Assembly: GCF_900112475.1 (NCBI RefSeq)
Contig: NZ_FOLW01000001.1
Coordinates: 682,001-746,000 of the forward strand
Direction: 5' to 3'
Length of the DNA stretch: 64,000 nucleotides
Source: Pragia fontium DSM 5563 = ATCC 49100
GTDB taxonomy: Bacteria > Pseudomonadota > Gammaproteobacteria > Enterobacterales > Enterobacteriaceae
Of this stretch, positions 10,947 to 20,539 are shown piece by piece; position 1 is the first letter of the stretch; every line of letters begins with the position of its first letter. The notes beneath the pieces were generated by a model that was given only the letters and a program-made list of their open reading frames with translations, searched no databases and was not told the DNA's origin. The position numbers were made by a program, and so were the translations under genes.

Positions 10947-11723
10947 TTAGCTCATTTTATTCCTTGGGTTTGCCGAAACGTAGAATCCTGGATTAATAAA
11001 CGATGGCGCAGGTGCATAACTAAGCGGAATATCCTGCCAATTATTCACCTGTAGCCCAGCAGCTAAAACAATTGCGTGTCCTGCTCCGGTGTCCCAAATA
11101 CAGGTTGGCCCAAAACGCGGATAAATCTGGGCACGGCCTTCAGCAATCAAACAGAATTTAAGTGATGAACCTACCGCGGTCGTTTCATAATCGCCGAGGG
11201 AGGCTAAAAACTGTTCCAGTTGATGATCGCGATGTGACCGGCTACACACTACTTTTGGCGGGTAGCCGCCATGAGGAGCAATCGCCTGACGTTTCCCTGC
11301 AAACTGTTTCCAGACGCTACGACCTTCTGCCGCATAAAGCACATCCAATACCGGGGCATAAATCCCCCCCATGACCGGAATCCCCTGCTCAACCAAGGCA
11401 ATATTGACCGTAAATTCACCATTACGATTCAGGAACTCTTTAGTACCATCCAGCGGATCAACCAACCAGTAACGCTGCCAATGACGCCTGATCTCCCATT
11501 CCTGAGGGGATTCTTCGGACAATATCGGAATATCCGGGGTGAGTGCAGATAGCCCTGAGACAATAATCTGATGGGCGGCCAAATCAGCCGCCGTTACCGG
11601 TGAGCTATCAGACTTGATATTAGCTTCTACCGGTTTATCTCCCTGATAAACCGCCATAATCGCCTCACCGGCCTGAAGAGATAGCTGGCAGATTGCCTCT
11701 AACGTTTCTGATACCTGCACCAT
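10947..11723 (-). CDS. cysQ: 3'(2'),5'-bisphosphate nucleotidase CysQ
   Basis: Hydrolyses 3'-phosphoadenosine 5'-phosphate to AMP, clearing a toxic by-product of sulfate assimilation. A 258-residue member of the inositol monophosphatase superfamily with all metal-site motifs in order: LSEES (about residue 90), DPLDGTKEF (about 113) and WDTGAGHAI (about 212). The ATG at 11723 is the only well placed start. Monocistronic, divergent from ytfE. In E. coli it occupies the same neighbourhood. A C7 run lies within the gene near 11366 but the frame is intact. Confidence 0.95.
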   Translation of the reverse strand: MVQVSETLEAICQLSLQAGEAIMAVYQGDKPVEANIKSDSSPVTAADLAAHQIIVSGLSALTPDIPILSEESPQEWEIRRHWQRYWLVDPLDGTKEFLNRNGEFTVNIALVEQGIPVMGGIYAPVLDVLYAAEGRSVWKQFAGKRQAIAPHGGYPPKVVCSRSHRDHQLEQFLASLGDYETTAVGSSLKFCLIAEGRAQIYPRFGPTCIWDTGAGHAIVLAAGLQVNNWQDIPLSYAPAPSFINPGFYVSANPRNKMS

Positions 11724-11864
11724 AATTCACACCTGTTTCTGAGATAAAACACGAATAATTTAGATTAGCGGCTTTTACCATAATAACCAACCAATCAATA
11801 AACTAGCCTCCCTTTAAACGACCTTACGCCAAAGAATACCAGCAAAAATAGATTGAATTTATTA

Positions 11865-11887
11865 AACATGTATTTAAAATACATTTT
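11865..11887. promoter_or_regulatory. Predicted NsrR operator upstream of ytfE
   Basis: Two 11-base arms around one base: AACATGTATTT, A, AAATACATTTT. The E. coli NsrR consensus is AANATGCATTT, N, AAATGCATNTT, so spacing matches exactly and each arm has one C/T or G/A change. It lies 27 bases before the ytfE start, and ytfE is the best known NsrR target. nsrR itself is in this window at 24.5-25.0 kb. Confidence 0.8.
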
Positions 11888-11913
11888 ATTAAATCAATTA
11901 AATAAGGTGCTTT

Positions 11914-12579
11914 ATGGACTACTCAGCTCAATCTCTTGGCGCACTGGCTATTGCTATTCCCGGCGCTACTCGGTTATTCCGTCAATACGATCTCGATTTC
12001 TGTTGTGGTGGTAAACAAACCCTGACCCGAGCCGCCACCAGAAAGATGCTCAACATTGATGTATTAAATGAGCAACTGACACAACTTGCCGCCAAGCCTA
12101 CTGATGACAAGAATTGGCTCACTGCCTCTTACTCAGAGATGATTCCCCATATTTTACAACGCTACCACCAACGCCATCGCGAACAGTTACCTGAACTGAT
12201 TTTACTGGCGCAAAAAGTTGAACGGGTACATGGCAATAAACCCAGCTGTCCGCACGGACTGGCTGACAGATTAGATATCGTTTATCAGGATCTGGTTCAG
12301 CATATGATGAAAGAAGAACAAATTCTGTTCCCAATGATTCAGCAAGGAATGGGGGCTCAGGCTAGCGGTCCGGTCAGCGTCATGGAAAGAGAACATAATC
12401 AGGCCGGTGATGATGTAGAAATCATTAAGCAGCTCACCAATAACCTGACAGCACCTGAAGAGGCCTGTAACACCTGGCGAGCCCTTTATTCTTCCATTGA
12501 TGAATTTATTACTGACCTGATGGACCACATCCATCTGGAAAATAATATTCTGTTCCCACGGGCTCTGCGCGGGGAATAA
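11914..12579 (+). CDS. ytfE: Iron-sulfur cluster repair di-iron protein YtfE (RIC)
   Basis: A 221-residue di-iron protein that restores iron-sulfur clusters damaged by nitric oxide or peroxide. The N-terminal ScdA_N domain has the FCCGG motif (about residues 29-33). The hemerythrin-like domain follows, with its iron-ligand set visible in HRxQ-like, [11 protein letters not shown], EHNQAGDD and [11 protein letters not shown] segments. The start has an AAGGTG site. Monocistronic and followed by its own terminator. An NsrR-type operator lies just upstream, so nitrosative stress should induce it. Confidence 0.96.
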   Translation: MDYSAQSLGALAIAIPGATRLFRQYDLDFCCGGKQTLTRAATRKMLNIDVLNEQLTQLAAKPTDDKNWLTASYSEMIPHILQRYHQRHREQLPELILLAQKVERVHGNKPSCPHGLADRLDIVYQDLVQHMMKEEQILFPMIQQGMGAQASGPVSVMEREHNQAGDDVEIIKQLTNNLTAPEEACNTWRALYSSIDEFITDLMDHIHLENNILFPRALRGE

Positions 12580-12591
12580 GACAAATGGCGT

Positions 12592-12625
12592 AAAAAAGCC
12601 GGGCTGTATTACCCGGCTGTTTTAT
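12592..12625. terminator. Terminator between convergent ytfE and fklB
   Basis: AGCCGGG and CCCGGCT arms with an eight-base loop, A-run before and GTTTTATT after, so it can act in both directions. Confidence 0.85.
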
Positions 12626-12657
12626 TGATGAATCGCCTCATCAGAGAGCGGCAATCA

Positions 12658-13278
12658 TTACAGAATGTCTAACAGCTCGACTTCAAAGACCAGCGTGCTA
12701 AATGGTGGGATAGAAGCACCCGCACCACGCTCGCCGTAAGCCAAGTTATGAGGAATGGTTAATTTCCATTTTGAACCTACTGGCATTAACGTCAACGCTT
12801 CAATCCAGCCAGGAATCACACCACTTACCGGGAATTCAGCCGGTTCGCCACGTTTAACTGAGCTATCAAATACCGTGCCGTCAATCAGACTACCGGTATA
12901 GTGAACACGTACGCGATCCTGACGAGCCGGGATAGAACCTTCTCCCTGAGTCAAGACTTCAAATTGTAATCCAGACTCGGTACTGTTCACTTCGCTACGT
13001 TTAGCATTCTCTTCCAAGTAGCGTACACCTTCCTCGGCCATTTTCTCCTGCTTTTCACGACGAACGTTATCAGCGCGTTCATGAATTTCACGCAGCGCAC
13101 GGTGAACAACGTCAACCGGCACAGATGGATGATTACCATTCAGAGCATCAGTTAAACCGGCTAATAGCGCCTCAGGTACCAGGCCTTCCAGACCAGACTC
13201 TTGTAATTGCTGCCCAACCTGTAAGCCTATGCCATAGCTGGCCTGTGATTCTATGCTGTCAAAAGATGGCTGTGTCAT
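12658..13278 (-). CDS. fklB: FKBP-type peptidyl-prolyl isomerase FklB (FKBP22)
   Basis: A 206-residue cytoplasmic prolyl isomerase, the E. coli FKBP22 length. The N-terminal helical dimerisation domain (about residues 1-90, with a charged helix [19 protein letters not shown]) is followed by the FKBP domain. Active-site signatures there are [28 protein letters not shown] and [14 protein letters not shown]. No signal peptide, unlike FkpA. Monocistronic, with ytfE convergent. Proline isomerase activity is family knowledge. Confidence 0.95.
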   Translation of the reverse strand: MTQPSFDSIESQASYGIGLQVGQQLQESGLEGLVPEALLAGLTDALNGNHPSVPVDVVHRALREIHERADNVRREKQEKMAEEGVRYLEENAKRSEVNSTESGLQFEVLTQGEGSIPARQDRVRVHYTGSLIDGTVFDSSVKRGEPAEFPVSGVIPGWIEALTLMPVGSKWKLTIPHNLAYGERGAGASIPPFSTLVFEVELLDIL

Positions 13279-13380
13279 CGTTTTTCCTTAGAAAATAAAC
13301 TTGGAAAGATAAATTAAGGCCAAAGCATAGCACAGGTAATTCAACGGGAAAAAGGTCAACTGCAAAAAGCTGATGACCAG

Positions 13381-14595
13381 CTATATCGCAGAATCCATAT
13401 ATAGCACAGCTTCCTGCTCAATTTTTCGTTTAGTCAGGCACCAAATAACAATCCCTATCAGGCTTAATATTGCTCCAGCAATGCAGACGCCCAACCATTG
13501 CCCATATTGATACGCCACCGCAGAAATTAGTGAGCCCAGCGCACCACCAATAAAGTAACTGGTCATATAACCTGCGGTCAGACGGCTTCGAGCCTCCGGC
13601 ATCATACGATAAATCATTGACTGATTAGTGACGTGTACACCTTGCACCGTCAGATCGAGCAACACGATGCCAATGACTAATGCCCAAATAGAGTACTGAC
13701 CAAAAGCAATCGGCAACCATGAAACAAACAACAGCACTAACCCCAGCGTCGTTACCAAGCTGGATTTCCCTTTGTCTGTCAACTGACCCGCCCCACTGGC
13801 GGCTAAAGCACCGGCGGCACCAACTAAACCAAATAGACCAATTACCGCTTCAGAATAGTTATAGGGTGGGGAAGCCAGCAGAAAAGCCATGGATGTCCAC
13901 AGCATACTAAAATTGGCAAATGACAGAGCGCCAAGAAAAGCGCGAGTACGTAAGGTGGTGTTACGGGAAAACAGCACGATAATAGAAATCAGCAATTGCG
14001 GGTAATTAAGGCCATTACTTTGTTTATAGCGCGGCAAAACTATCCACAGCACCAGCGCCATCACCACCATCAAGCCAGCCGCTACCCAATAAACGGTACG
14101 CCAGCCGCCCAAAGAAGCCAATAGTCCAGCCGCGGTTCTTGCCAACAAAATACCCAGCAGCAGGCCACTCATAATCATGCCGACGACTTTTCCACGTTTC
14201 GCGGGCTCAGCTAGAGTTGCTGCCAGAGGTAACAGAATCTGTGCCACCACAGAGAACAGTCCGGTGAGAGCAGTGCCAATAATCACGCCGATTACGGTAG
14301 AAGACATAGCGGTTATCAGCATACCGAGGGCGGAAAGTAACGTCATCAACACAATAAGCCGACGCCGTTCAAACAGATCGCCAAGGGGAACAATAAACAT
14401 TAATCCGGCGGCATAGCCCAATTGGGCTGCGGTTACGATAAACCCGGCTTGACTGACGGATAACGAGAACGCTTTTGCTATCGTTTCCAATAAAGGCTGC
14501 GCGTAATAGTTACTGGCAACGGCTAAACCGGTAGCGATTGACATCACGACAATCAGCGCTGGCGTTAATACTTTATTCTCTGTACTTTGATTCAT
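13381..14595 (-). CDS. Major facilitator superfamily transporter (DHA1-like)
   Basis: A 404-residue, 12-helix MFS protein. The N-terminal YYAQPLLETIAKAF stretch and the loop PLGDLFERRRLIV (the GxLaDrxGRrxxl-type motif A between helices 2 and 3) are typical of drug/metabolite exporters of the DHA1 group. It is divergent from a LysR-type regulator across a 100-base gap, the classic layout of a regulated efflux gene and its regulator. Substrate unknown. The arrangement interrupts the E. coli order between fklB and ytfB, so the pair is lineage-specific here. Confidence 0.85.
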   Translation of the reverse strand: MNQSTENKVLTPALIVVMSIATGLAVASNYYAQPLLETIAKAFSLSVSQAGFIVTAAQLGYAAGLMFIVPLGDLFERRRLIVLMTLLSALGMLITAMSSTVIGVIIGTALTGLFSVVAQILLPLAATLAEPAKRGKVVGMIMSGLLLGILLARTAAGLLASLGGWRTVYWVAAGLMVVMALVLWIVLPRYKQSNGLNYPQLLISIIVLFSRNTTLRTRAFLGALSFANFSMLWTSMAFLLASPPYNYSEAVIGLFGLVGAAGALAASGAGQLTDKGKSSLVTTLGLVLLFVSWLPIAFGQYSIWALVIGIVLLDLTVQGVHVTNQSMIYRMMPEARSRLTAGYMTSYFIGGALGSLISAVAYQYGQWLGVCIAGAILSLIGIVIWCLTKRKIEQEAVLYMDSAI

Positions 14596-14695
14596 TATGG
14601 AGATTCTTAAAATGATGATACCGCGATTATCAGGTAGTTTTATCCATAGGCCTAATTTATAATTTTCATTTTATTCATCTCATAAAGAGATAGAT

Positions 14696-15622
14696 ATGAA
14701 TTTAAAGCAGCTCACTTATGTTCTGGCGGTCGCTGAAGAGCAAAGCTTCACCCGCGCCGCCCAACGCTGTCATATTGTCCAGTCAGCTTTAAGTCATCAA
14801 ATCGCTAAGTTGGAAGAGGAACTGGGCTGCGAATTATTTAACCGCACCTCTCGACAGGTCAAACTCACACCTGCCGGTCAGGCGATTATCGCTCCCACTC
14901 GAAAAGTACTGGATTCACTACAGCATCTGATTGATGAAGTGGCTGCCAGCAATAATCAAATTTCTGGCAAGTTAACTATCGGCACCATATCTACGCTTAA
15001 TGCTATCGATCTGGCGGCTCTTCTGTATCAATTTCACCAACGCTACCCTCAGGTCAATATCCGACTATACGTTGGTATGAGTGAAAATTTGATGACGGAT
15101 ATTCAACAGCAGAAAACCGATATTGCCTTTACCGGCATTTGGCCCGGTGAAAAACGCATACTTTCATTGCCCCACCAGCAAATAGCAGATGAACCACTGG
15201 TTGCTCTACTGTCACCTAGCCATGCACTGGCAAAAATGAAACAGGTTACTCTACAGACGCTGGCCGGAGAATCTCTGGTTGACTACTGCGCTGGCTGTGG
15301 CGCACGTCAACAAACTGACCGTGCCTTTCAGGCCGCCGGGATTAAACGTCATGTCAGCTTCGAAATAGATCATATTGAGTGGCTGGAAAATCTGGTTCGT
15401 CAGGGATTGGCTATCGGTATCGTACCCATATCAACCGCTCAGCGCCTTCATTCACTGATATCTATTCCCATCAAGGAAGAGCCAAGGCGAAAAGTGCATT
15501 GCGTTTGGGGACCATCACCATCAAAAGCCGCCGAATGCTTTTTACAATTGATGCAAGAGGCCATTGCCGAGCAAAACACGGCTGCCAGCGATGACACCCC
15601 ATCCAATGCGATGAATGAATAG
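14696..15622 (+). CDS. LysR-type transcriptional regulator, likely of the divergent MFS gene
   Basis: A 308-residue LTTR: winged helix-turn-helix in residues 1-60 (MNLKQLTYVLAVAEEQSFTR, with SALSHQIAKLEEELGCELFNR), then a periplasmic-binding-like effector domain (about 90-295). The effector domain holds two close cysteines in VDYCAGCGARQQ, which could sense redox or bind metal; that is inference. The divergent MFS gene starts 100 bases away, so the shared gap should hold the operator. I see no perfect T-N11-A palindrome that I would name. Confidence 0.88.
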   Translation: MNLKQLTYVLAVAEEQSFTRAAQRCHIVQSALSHQIAKLEEELGCELFNRTSRQVKLTPAGQAIIAPTRKVLDSLQHLIDEVAASNNQISGKLTIGTISTLNAIDLAALLYQFHQRYPQVNIRLYVGMSENLMTDIQQQKTDIAFTGIWPGEKRILSLPHQQIADEPLVALLSPSHALAKMKQVTLQTLAGESLVDYCAGCGARQQTDRAFQAAGIKRHVSFEIDHIEWLENLVRQGLAIGIVPISTAQRLHSLISIPIKEEPRRKVHCVWGPSPSKAAECFLQLMQEAIAEQNTAASDDTPSNAMNE

Positions 15623-15760
15623 AACAGGATATATTTATATTGTTTACATAACCTATGTTATTCGGTCTATTATGGGTAAAATTGTACTATCGCAAATCAG
15701 ATGACAGATTGCTCAAATTAATCAGTGCAAACCTGACCGAGTTATAGATGGGGTACAGCA

Positions 15761-16465
15761 ATGCAGGCAAACAAAGGCAGAGAGCGGCTGAATACCGGTA
15801 ATAATCCGCTTAACACCGTATTATTAAAGATATGGCATCTGCCCGATAGCTTTAACTGGATGGAGCCATTACCTTATGCTCATCGACGAGGCGTGCTAAT
15901 GGCAGCGCTGCTGATTCTCTGTGCTTTTCTTTGGCCAAATGAAAAAAATGGTGACATAGAAATCGGTCATAGCTCCACGCCCGTTGATTTATCAACCCCC
16001 AGTACCGCCCAGACCAGCTCTCCTCCTCAGGATAATGCAGAAATGGAGCGGGCCAATCGTATTTTGAATCAGCAACCAGAAACACCCGCCCCCATTGAGG
16101 AACCTGCTCCGCAAATAGCACAAACTCAAGCTACACCTCAGATAGCCCCCCAACCAGAACCATCGCCAATTGAGCAACCTGCTGCTCCCCAAGCCGATAA
16201 TGAGCAATGGCAAGAGTTCACCATTCAAAAAGGCCATACGCTAACGCAGTTATTCAGAGATAATCATTTTATTGTAAGTGATGCATTTTTGCTGGCTCAG
16301 GTCGAAGGCTCAGGAAAACCGGTTAACGCATTAAGAATTGGGCAAAAAATCAGGGTGAAGCTCACCAGTGATAAACAGGTGACCGCATTAGAAGTGGAAC
16401 TTTCGGCAAATAAATCGGCGCTATTTACTCGCCAGAGTAATGGACGCTTTCGTCGAGACCATTAA
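15761..16465 (+). CDS. ytfB: OapA-family cell envelope protein YtfB
   Basis: A 234-residue bitopic protein: a cytoplasmic N-terminal OapA_N-type segment (WHLPDSFNWMEPLPYAHRRG, about residues 26-45), one transmembrane helix (about 48-62), a long Pro/Gln/Ala-rich periplasmic linker (about 75-145), and a C-terminal OapA/LysM-like domain (about 148-225, FTIQKGHTLTQLFRDNHF...). E. coli YtfB has this layout and gathers at the division septum with peptidoglycan or glycan binding. It lies near fklB as in E. coli, though an MFS/LysR pair intervenes. Its last 41 bases overlap the end of the convergent DUF488 gene. Confidence 0.9.
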   Translation: MQANKGRERLNTGNNPLNTVLLKIWHLPDSFNWMEPLPYAHRRGVLMAALLILCAFLWPNEKNGDIEIGHSSTPVDLSTPSTAQTSSPPQDNAEMERANRILNQQPETPAPIEEPAPQIAQTQATPQIAPQPEPSPIEQPAAPQADNEQWQEFTIQKGHTLTQLFRDNHFIVSDAFLLAQVEGSGKPVNALRIGQKIRVKLTSDKQVTALEVELSANKSALFTRQSNGRFRRDH

Positions 16466-16814
16466 ACTTTTCCAGTAAGAAATCACGCAATACTACGCCT
16501 TGGTTATGTTCAATGTTCTTACTACCAAACATTAGCGTAATATTTTTCCCCTGGCGCAATAATGCCAGTAACGGTAACCATGCGTTTCCCGCGTTCAATT
16601 CCGCATAGTAATCGCGGCGAAAATCATCCCAGCGAGTGGTATCAGCGTGAAATCGCTTACGCAAATCATTACTTGGCGCAACGTCTTTCAACCAAGTGAC
16701 GTCGACTAACTTGGCTTTACTTATTCCTCGAGGCCAAAGTCGATCCGTTAGAAAGCTGTTTTCAGCCACTGGCGTGGTCATATCATAAACTCTGACTAAT
16801 TGAATATTCGCCAT
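16425..16814 (-). CDS. DUF488 family protein (YeaO-like)
   Basis: A 129-residue cytoplasmic protein of the DUF488/YeaO family, recognised by LVRVYD near the start, the TDRLWPRGISKAKL signature (about residues 23-36), LRKRFHADTTRW and the NITLMFGSKNIEHNQGVVL segment. No biochemical role is established for the family. The ATG at 16814 follows a CCGGAG ribosome binding site; a longer frame toward 16937 would run back through the rplI terminator and is rejected. Its 3' end overlaps the end of ytfB by 41 bases on the other strand. Confidence 0.85.
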   Translation of the reverse strand: MANIQLVRVYDMTTPVAENSFLTDRLWPRGISKAKLVDVTWLKDVAPSNDLRKRFHADTTRWDDFRRDYYAELNAGNAWLPLLALLRQGKNITLMFGSKNIEHNQGVVLRDFLLEKFNGLDESVHYSGE

Positions 16815-16924
16815 AGCGACTCCGGTTAAGCAGTGAACATCATATTGTTTAACAATATATCCTATCCAAACCGATCCCCCGCTAATCCAGACAAGAAATC
16901 GATGAAGTCCAACCGACAAATAGC

Positions 16925-16950
16925 AAAACGCCGGCATAAGCCGGCGTTTT
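16925..16950. terminator. Terminator after rplI, bidirectional
   Basis: Eleven-base arms AAAACGCCGGC and GCCGGCGTTTT with a four-base loop. It closes the ribosomal protein operon on the minus strand. Confidence 0.9.
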
Positions 16951-16973
16951 AAACATGGTAAGAAAACTAATAA

Positions 16974-17426
16974 TTAGTCTTCAGCAACCACGATAACGTT
17001 CAGTTTAGCAAATACTTCGCTGTGAACCTGGAAGCTCACTTCGTACTCACCAACAGCGCGTAAAACGCCTTCTGGCAGACGAACTTCGCTCTTAGCCACT
17101 TCAACGCCTGCTGCAGTAACTGCATCAGAGATGTCGCGAGTACCGATAGAACCAAACAATTTACCTTCATCGCCTGCTTTAGAAGCGATAGTCACGTTGC
17201 CCAGACCAGTGATCTTAGCAGCACGAGCTTCAGCAGCAGCCAGAGTCTCAGCCAATTTAGCTTCTAACTCTGCACGACGAGCTTCGAAAAACTCAACGTT
17301 TTTCTTGGTTGCTGGAACCGCTTTACCTTGCGGTACCAAATAGTTACGAGCATAGCCCGATTTAACATTAACCTGATCACCTAAGCTGCCCAGGTTAGCT
17401 ACTTTATCAAGTAGAATAACTTGCAT
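16974..17426 (-). CDS. rplI: 50S ribosomal protein bL9
   Basis: A 150-residue protein (149 in E. coli) with the bL9 N-terminal signature [19 protein letters not shown] and [20 protein letters not shown], the long central helix ([20 protein letters not shown]) and the C-terminal domain. bL9 binds 23S rRNA at the base of the L1 stalk and helps keep reading frame. Last gene of rpsF-priB-rpsR-rplI, followed at once by a strong terminator. Codon use is strongly biased, as expected for a ribosomal gene. Confidence 0.98.
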   Translation of the reverse strand: MQVILLDKVANLGSLGDQVNVKSGYARNYLVPQGKAVPATKKNVEFFEARRAELEAKLAETLAAAEARAAKITGLGNVTIASKAGDEGKLFGSIGTRDISDAVTAAGVEVAKSEVRLPEGVLRAVGEYEVSFQVHSEVFAKLNVIVVAED

Positions 17427-17462
17427 TACCGTATCCTCTTTAAGTTCGTGGATCGTTGCCGA

Positions 17463-18015
<553 letters not shown>

Positions 18016-18021
18016 AGACAA

Positions 18022-18420
18022 TTACTCTTCAGAATCCTCAGCATCATCTGATTCATCCATTAGTTCTTCAGCAAAATCTTCGCGACGCTCGCGACGTTCA
18101 TCTTTCGCTTTAACCATTGGAGAAGCTTCAGTGACGGCATGCTTAGTACGCATTACCATGCTACGGATAACGGCATCGTTGAAACGGAAGTTAGTTTCCA
18201 GTTCATCGATCGCTTCCTGCGGTGCTTCAACGTTCAGAAGAACGTAGTGAGCTTTATGCAGTTTGTTAATTGGGTAAGCCAGTTGACGACGACCCCAATC
18301 TTCTAAACGGTGAATTTCACCACCTGCAGCTTTGATCGCACCGGTGTAACGTTCGATCATGCCTGGAACTTGTTCGCTTTGGTCTGGATGGACCATAAAA
18401 ACGATTTCGTAATGACGCAT
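18022..18420 (-). CDS. rpsF: 30S ribosomal protein bS6
   Basis: A 132-residue protein starting [20 protein letters not shown], with the C-terminal acidic tail ([14 protein letters not shown]) where RimK adds glutamates in E. coli. bS6 pairs with bS18, and the pair is known to repress its own operon through the rpsF leader. ATG 18420 follows GGAG at good spacing; a TTG one codon earlier is less likely. First gene of rpsF-priB-rpsR-rplI, with the promoter in the 265-base gap upstream. Confidence 0.98.
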   Translation of the reverse strand: MRHYEIVFMVHPDQSEQVPGMIERYTGAIKAAGGEIHRLEDWGRRQLAYPINKLHKAHYVLLNVEAPQEAIDELETNFRFNDAVIRSMVMRTKHAVTEASPMVKAKDERRERREDFAEELMDESDDAEDSEE

Positions 18421-18546
18421 CAATTGCTCCTTACGGATTATTCAGCCTCCTGTCAGGGTCAGCCGTGGCCCATGGAAGCAAGGAACGTGTTAAGTGTACG
18501 GCTGAAAAAAATGACGCTGAATTGTACGTTTATGGCGTAGGAACTT

Positions 18547-18590
18547 CAAGGAGATTCAGTCTTTGTTTATCAATCAACGGAATCTCTTTG
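18547..18590. repeat. Inverted repeat upstream of the rpsF operon
   Basis: Arms CAAGGAGATTC and GAATCTCTTTG pair over 11 bases with one G-U type position and a 22-base loop. It lies between the rpsF operon start and the end of the YeaK-like gene. No T-run follows, so it is not a standard terminator. The rest of 18421-18685 holds nothing else that I recognise. Confidence 0.35.
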
Positions 18591-18685
18591 AATTAATGAG
18601 GGATTCAACTTGGTCAATAGCTTCTATTTCAAGCTCCGAGCCTAAATACCGGCAAGGAAGGTGTAACCAACGACGCCTTTATTCA

Positions 18686-19183
18686 CTATTCAGTGATATT
18701 CGCCTCAGAAAATGCAATCAGCGATGGTTGAACAATCCGCTGGTAATCCTCAACGTTTAACAAAATAGAGCGTTCCAACGAACCGGCATTAAATACCATC
18801 TCTTCCTCTTGCTGGAACACCATCGGGTCAACCACTAATTGAAGATCAGCATGAAAGCTAAAGGGAGGAATCGCGCCAAAAATGCACTGGGTTAATTCCA
18901 TCACCTCTTTCGGACTAGCCAATGAAGCCCGAGTGCCACCGACCTGTTGCGCCAACACCGACAAGTTGGCTTTACGGTGGGCAGGTAATACTGCCAACAC
19001 ATGTTGTTTAATACCGTTGCCTTTTACGTGGCAAACCAGCGCCTTGGCGCCCTGTTCGATATTGGTTCCTCTGGCCTTCGCCGCGTCTTCCGATCGTCCG
19101 GCGCTCGCATGTTCCATCACTCGGAATCGAGCATTCCCCTGTTCCAGCACGGAAACAAGTTGATTAAAAATAATTGATGACAC
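18686..19183 (-). CDS. yeaK: YbaK/ProX-type aminoacyl-tRNA deacylase (YeaK-like)
   Basis: A 165-residue protein of the YbaK/PrdX editing superfamily. It follows E. coli YeaK closely: FRVMEHASAGRSEDAAKARG, QGAKALVCHVKGNG (the conserved Lys of the editing site) and FGAIPPFSFH. Such proteins hydrolyse mischarged aminoacyl-tRNAs in trans; YeaK has been linked to mis-acylated tRNAs bearing Ser or Thr analogues. GTG 19183 follows an AGAGAG motif and gives the YeaK length; upstream ATG-type starts would add 28 poorly conserved residues. It stands alone upstream of the rpsF operon. Confidence 0.85.
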   Translation of the reverse strand: MSSIIFNQLVSVLEQGNARFRVMEHASAGRSEDAAKARGTNIEQGAKALVCHVKGNGIKQHVLAVLPAHRKANLSVLAQQVGGTRASLASPKEVMELTQCIFGAIPPFSFHADLQLVVDPMVFQQEEEMVFNAGSLERSILLNVEDYQRIVQPSLIAFSEANITE

Positions 19184-19506
19184 AGTGTTCTCTCTTAATC
19201 GTAATCTAGTTAGCCATAGTCCGGCTATCATAATGAAGGGTATCCCTGATAAATCAAGGGATACCACCGCAATACTTAACCAACAACTCTTTCTATAAAA
19301 GTCGGTATGACAGGGTTATTTCGCGATTGAACAACCAAATGAAGCACTTATTTCTGAATCACCGTGGGCGTATTGACCTTTATCCGACGCAACGTATAGT
19401 CGTAAGAGAATTAATAGAATGATAAACACTCATCTTCTGCATATTGGTGATGCCCATGAAATAGCCAATATGATAACCCATTATTCTTTATATTAAGCGG
19501 GAACCC
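19184..19506. other. Intergenic gap with a possible 25-residue leader ORF
   Basis: This 323-base gap separates the YeaK-like gene from the AEC permease and must hold both promoters. A frame from ATG 19419 to TAA 19496 would encode MINTHLLHIGDAHEIANMIT plus HYSLY, ending ten bases before the permease start. It contains four His. There is only a weak purine motif upstream. It may be a leader peptide or chance. Confidence 0.25.
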
Positions 19507-20463
19507 ATGCAAAGCTTTCTTCTTCCCTTATGGCATCAGATTGTGCTCTCTGCACCTCTGTTTATTTTAGCCATCTTAGGGTATGGCTTAATCCGCTGGG
19601 CTAAATGGAATAAAAATGTCGCTGATGGTTTAACCAAATTTGTGTTCTCGGTCGCTCTCCCCGCCATGCTATTTCGCATGATGTGTAATTTCTCAAAACA
19701 GCCACCAGTCGATGCCCGCCTGTTAATCGCCTTTTTTGGCAGTTGCCTGATTGTATTCGTGATTGGCCGGATTTTGGCAGCAAAAGTATTAAAGCTTGAT
19801 GGCACCTCCGGTTCGGTATTTGCCTTGGGCGGCATATTCTCGAATAACGTGATGCTGGGGATCCCGGTTGCCACGGTGGCCCTCGGTGAAGCCTCTCTAC
19901 CTTCCGTGGCACTGGTTTTGGTGTTTAATGGCCTGATACTCTGGACTCTGGTCACCATCTCCGTGGAGTGGTCAAGAAACGGCTCTCTGTCAATTAAAGG
20001 CTTTACCCATACCGCACTAAACGTACTAAAAAACCCACTGATTATCGGCATTGTCTCAGGTACCTTATTTAGCCTGACCGGTTATGATTTACCCGGCTTT
20101 ATCGATCAGCCCGTCAGTATGCTGGGGCAAATAGCCGCACCAATGTCATTAATTGCTCTGGGAATGGGGCTAGCTGAATACCGGATTCGCGACGACTGGC
20201 AGATAAGTTCGATGATCTGTACCTTAAAACTGATCGTACAGCCGCTCATTGTCTGGTTATTAGCCATCATTCTTGGACTGCCGCCGATGGAGACACAGGT
20301 GGTGGTACTACTGGGTTCGATGGCCGTTGGCGTTAACGTTTATCTTATGTCGCGCCAGTTTAACGTGATTGTGGGCCCTGCGGCGTCGAGTCTGGTGATT
20401 TCTACCGTACTCTCGGCTATCACCACCCCGCTGATTCTCACCCTGATTGGCGTGCGTGTTTAA
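19507..20463 (+). CDS. AEC family (auxin efflux carrier type) permease
   Basis: A 318-residue inner membrane protein with about ten hydrophobic helices in two halves of five. Family signatures are the broken-helix sequence VFSVALPAMLFRMM in the first half, GIFSNNVMLGIPVA (about residues 108-121), and MSLIALGMGLAEY with the C-terminal PLIVWLLAIILGLP. Bacterial AEC members carry malonate, malate or other dicarboxylates, or act in efflux; none can be chosen here. A weak site precedes the start. It stands alone on the plus strand before the GST gene. Confidence 0.85.
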   Translation: MQSFLLPLWHQIVLSAPLFILAILGYGLIRWAKWNKNVADGLTKFVFSVALPAMLFRMMCNFSKQPPVDARLLIAFFGSCLIVFVIGRILAAKVLKLDGTSGSVFALGGIFSNNVMLGIPVATVALGEASLPSVALVLVFNGLILWTLVTISVEWSRNGSLSIKGFTHTALNVLKNPLIIGIVSGTLFSLTGYDLPGFIDQPVSMLGQIAAPMSLIALGMGLAEYRIRDDWQISSMICTLKLIVQPLIVWLLAIILGLPPMETQVVVLLGSMAVGVNVYLMSRQFNVIVGPAASSLVISTVLSAITTPLILTLIGVRV

Positions 20464-20539
20464 AGGTCTAAATGGATTTTGTCCTACACTGAAATAGCAA
20501 ACTACCGACTCACCGATAAACTATCAGGAGAAGCCCTTT

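Noticed and set aside
16815-16937. Longer start for the DUF488 gene
   Set aside because: It would pass through the rplI terminator hairpin and adds 41 non-conserved residues; the ATG at 16,814 has a good ribosome site.
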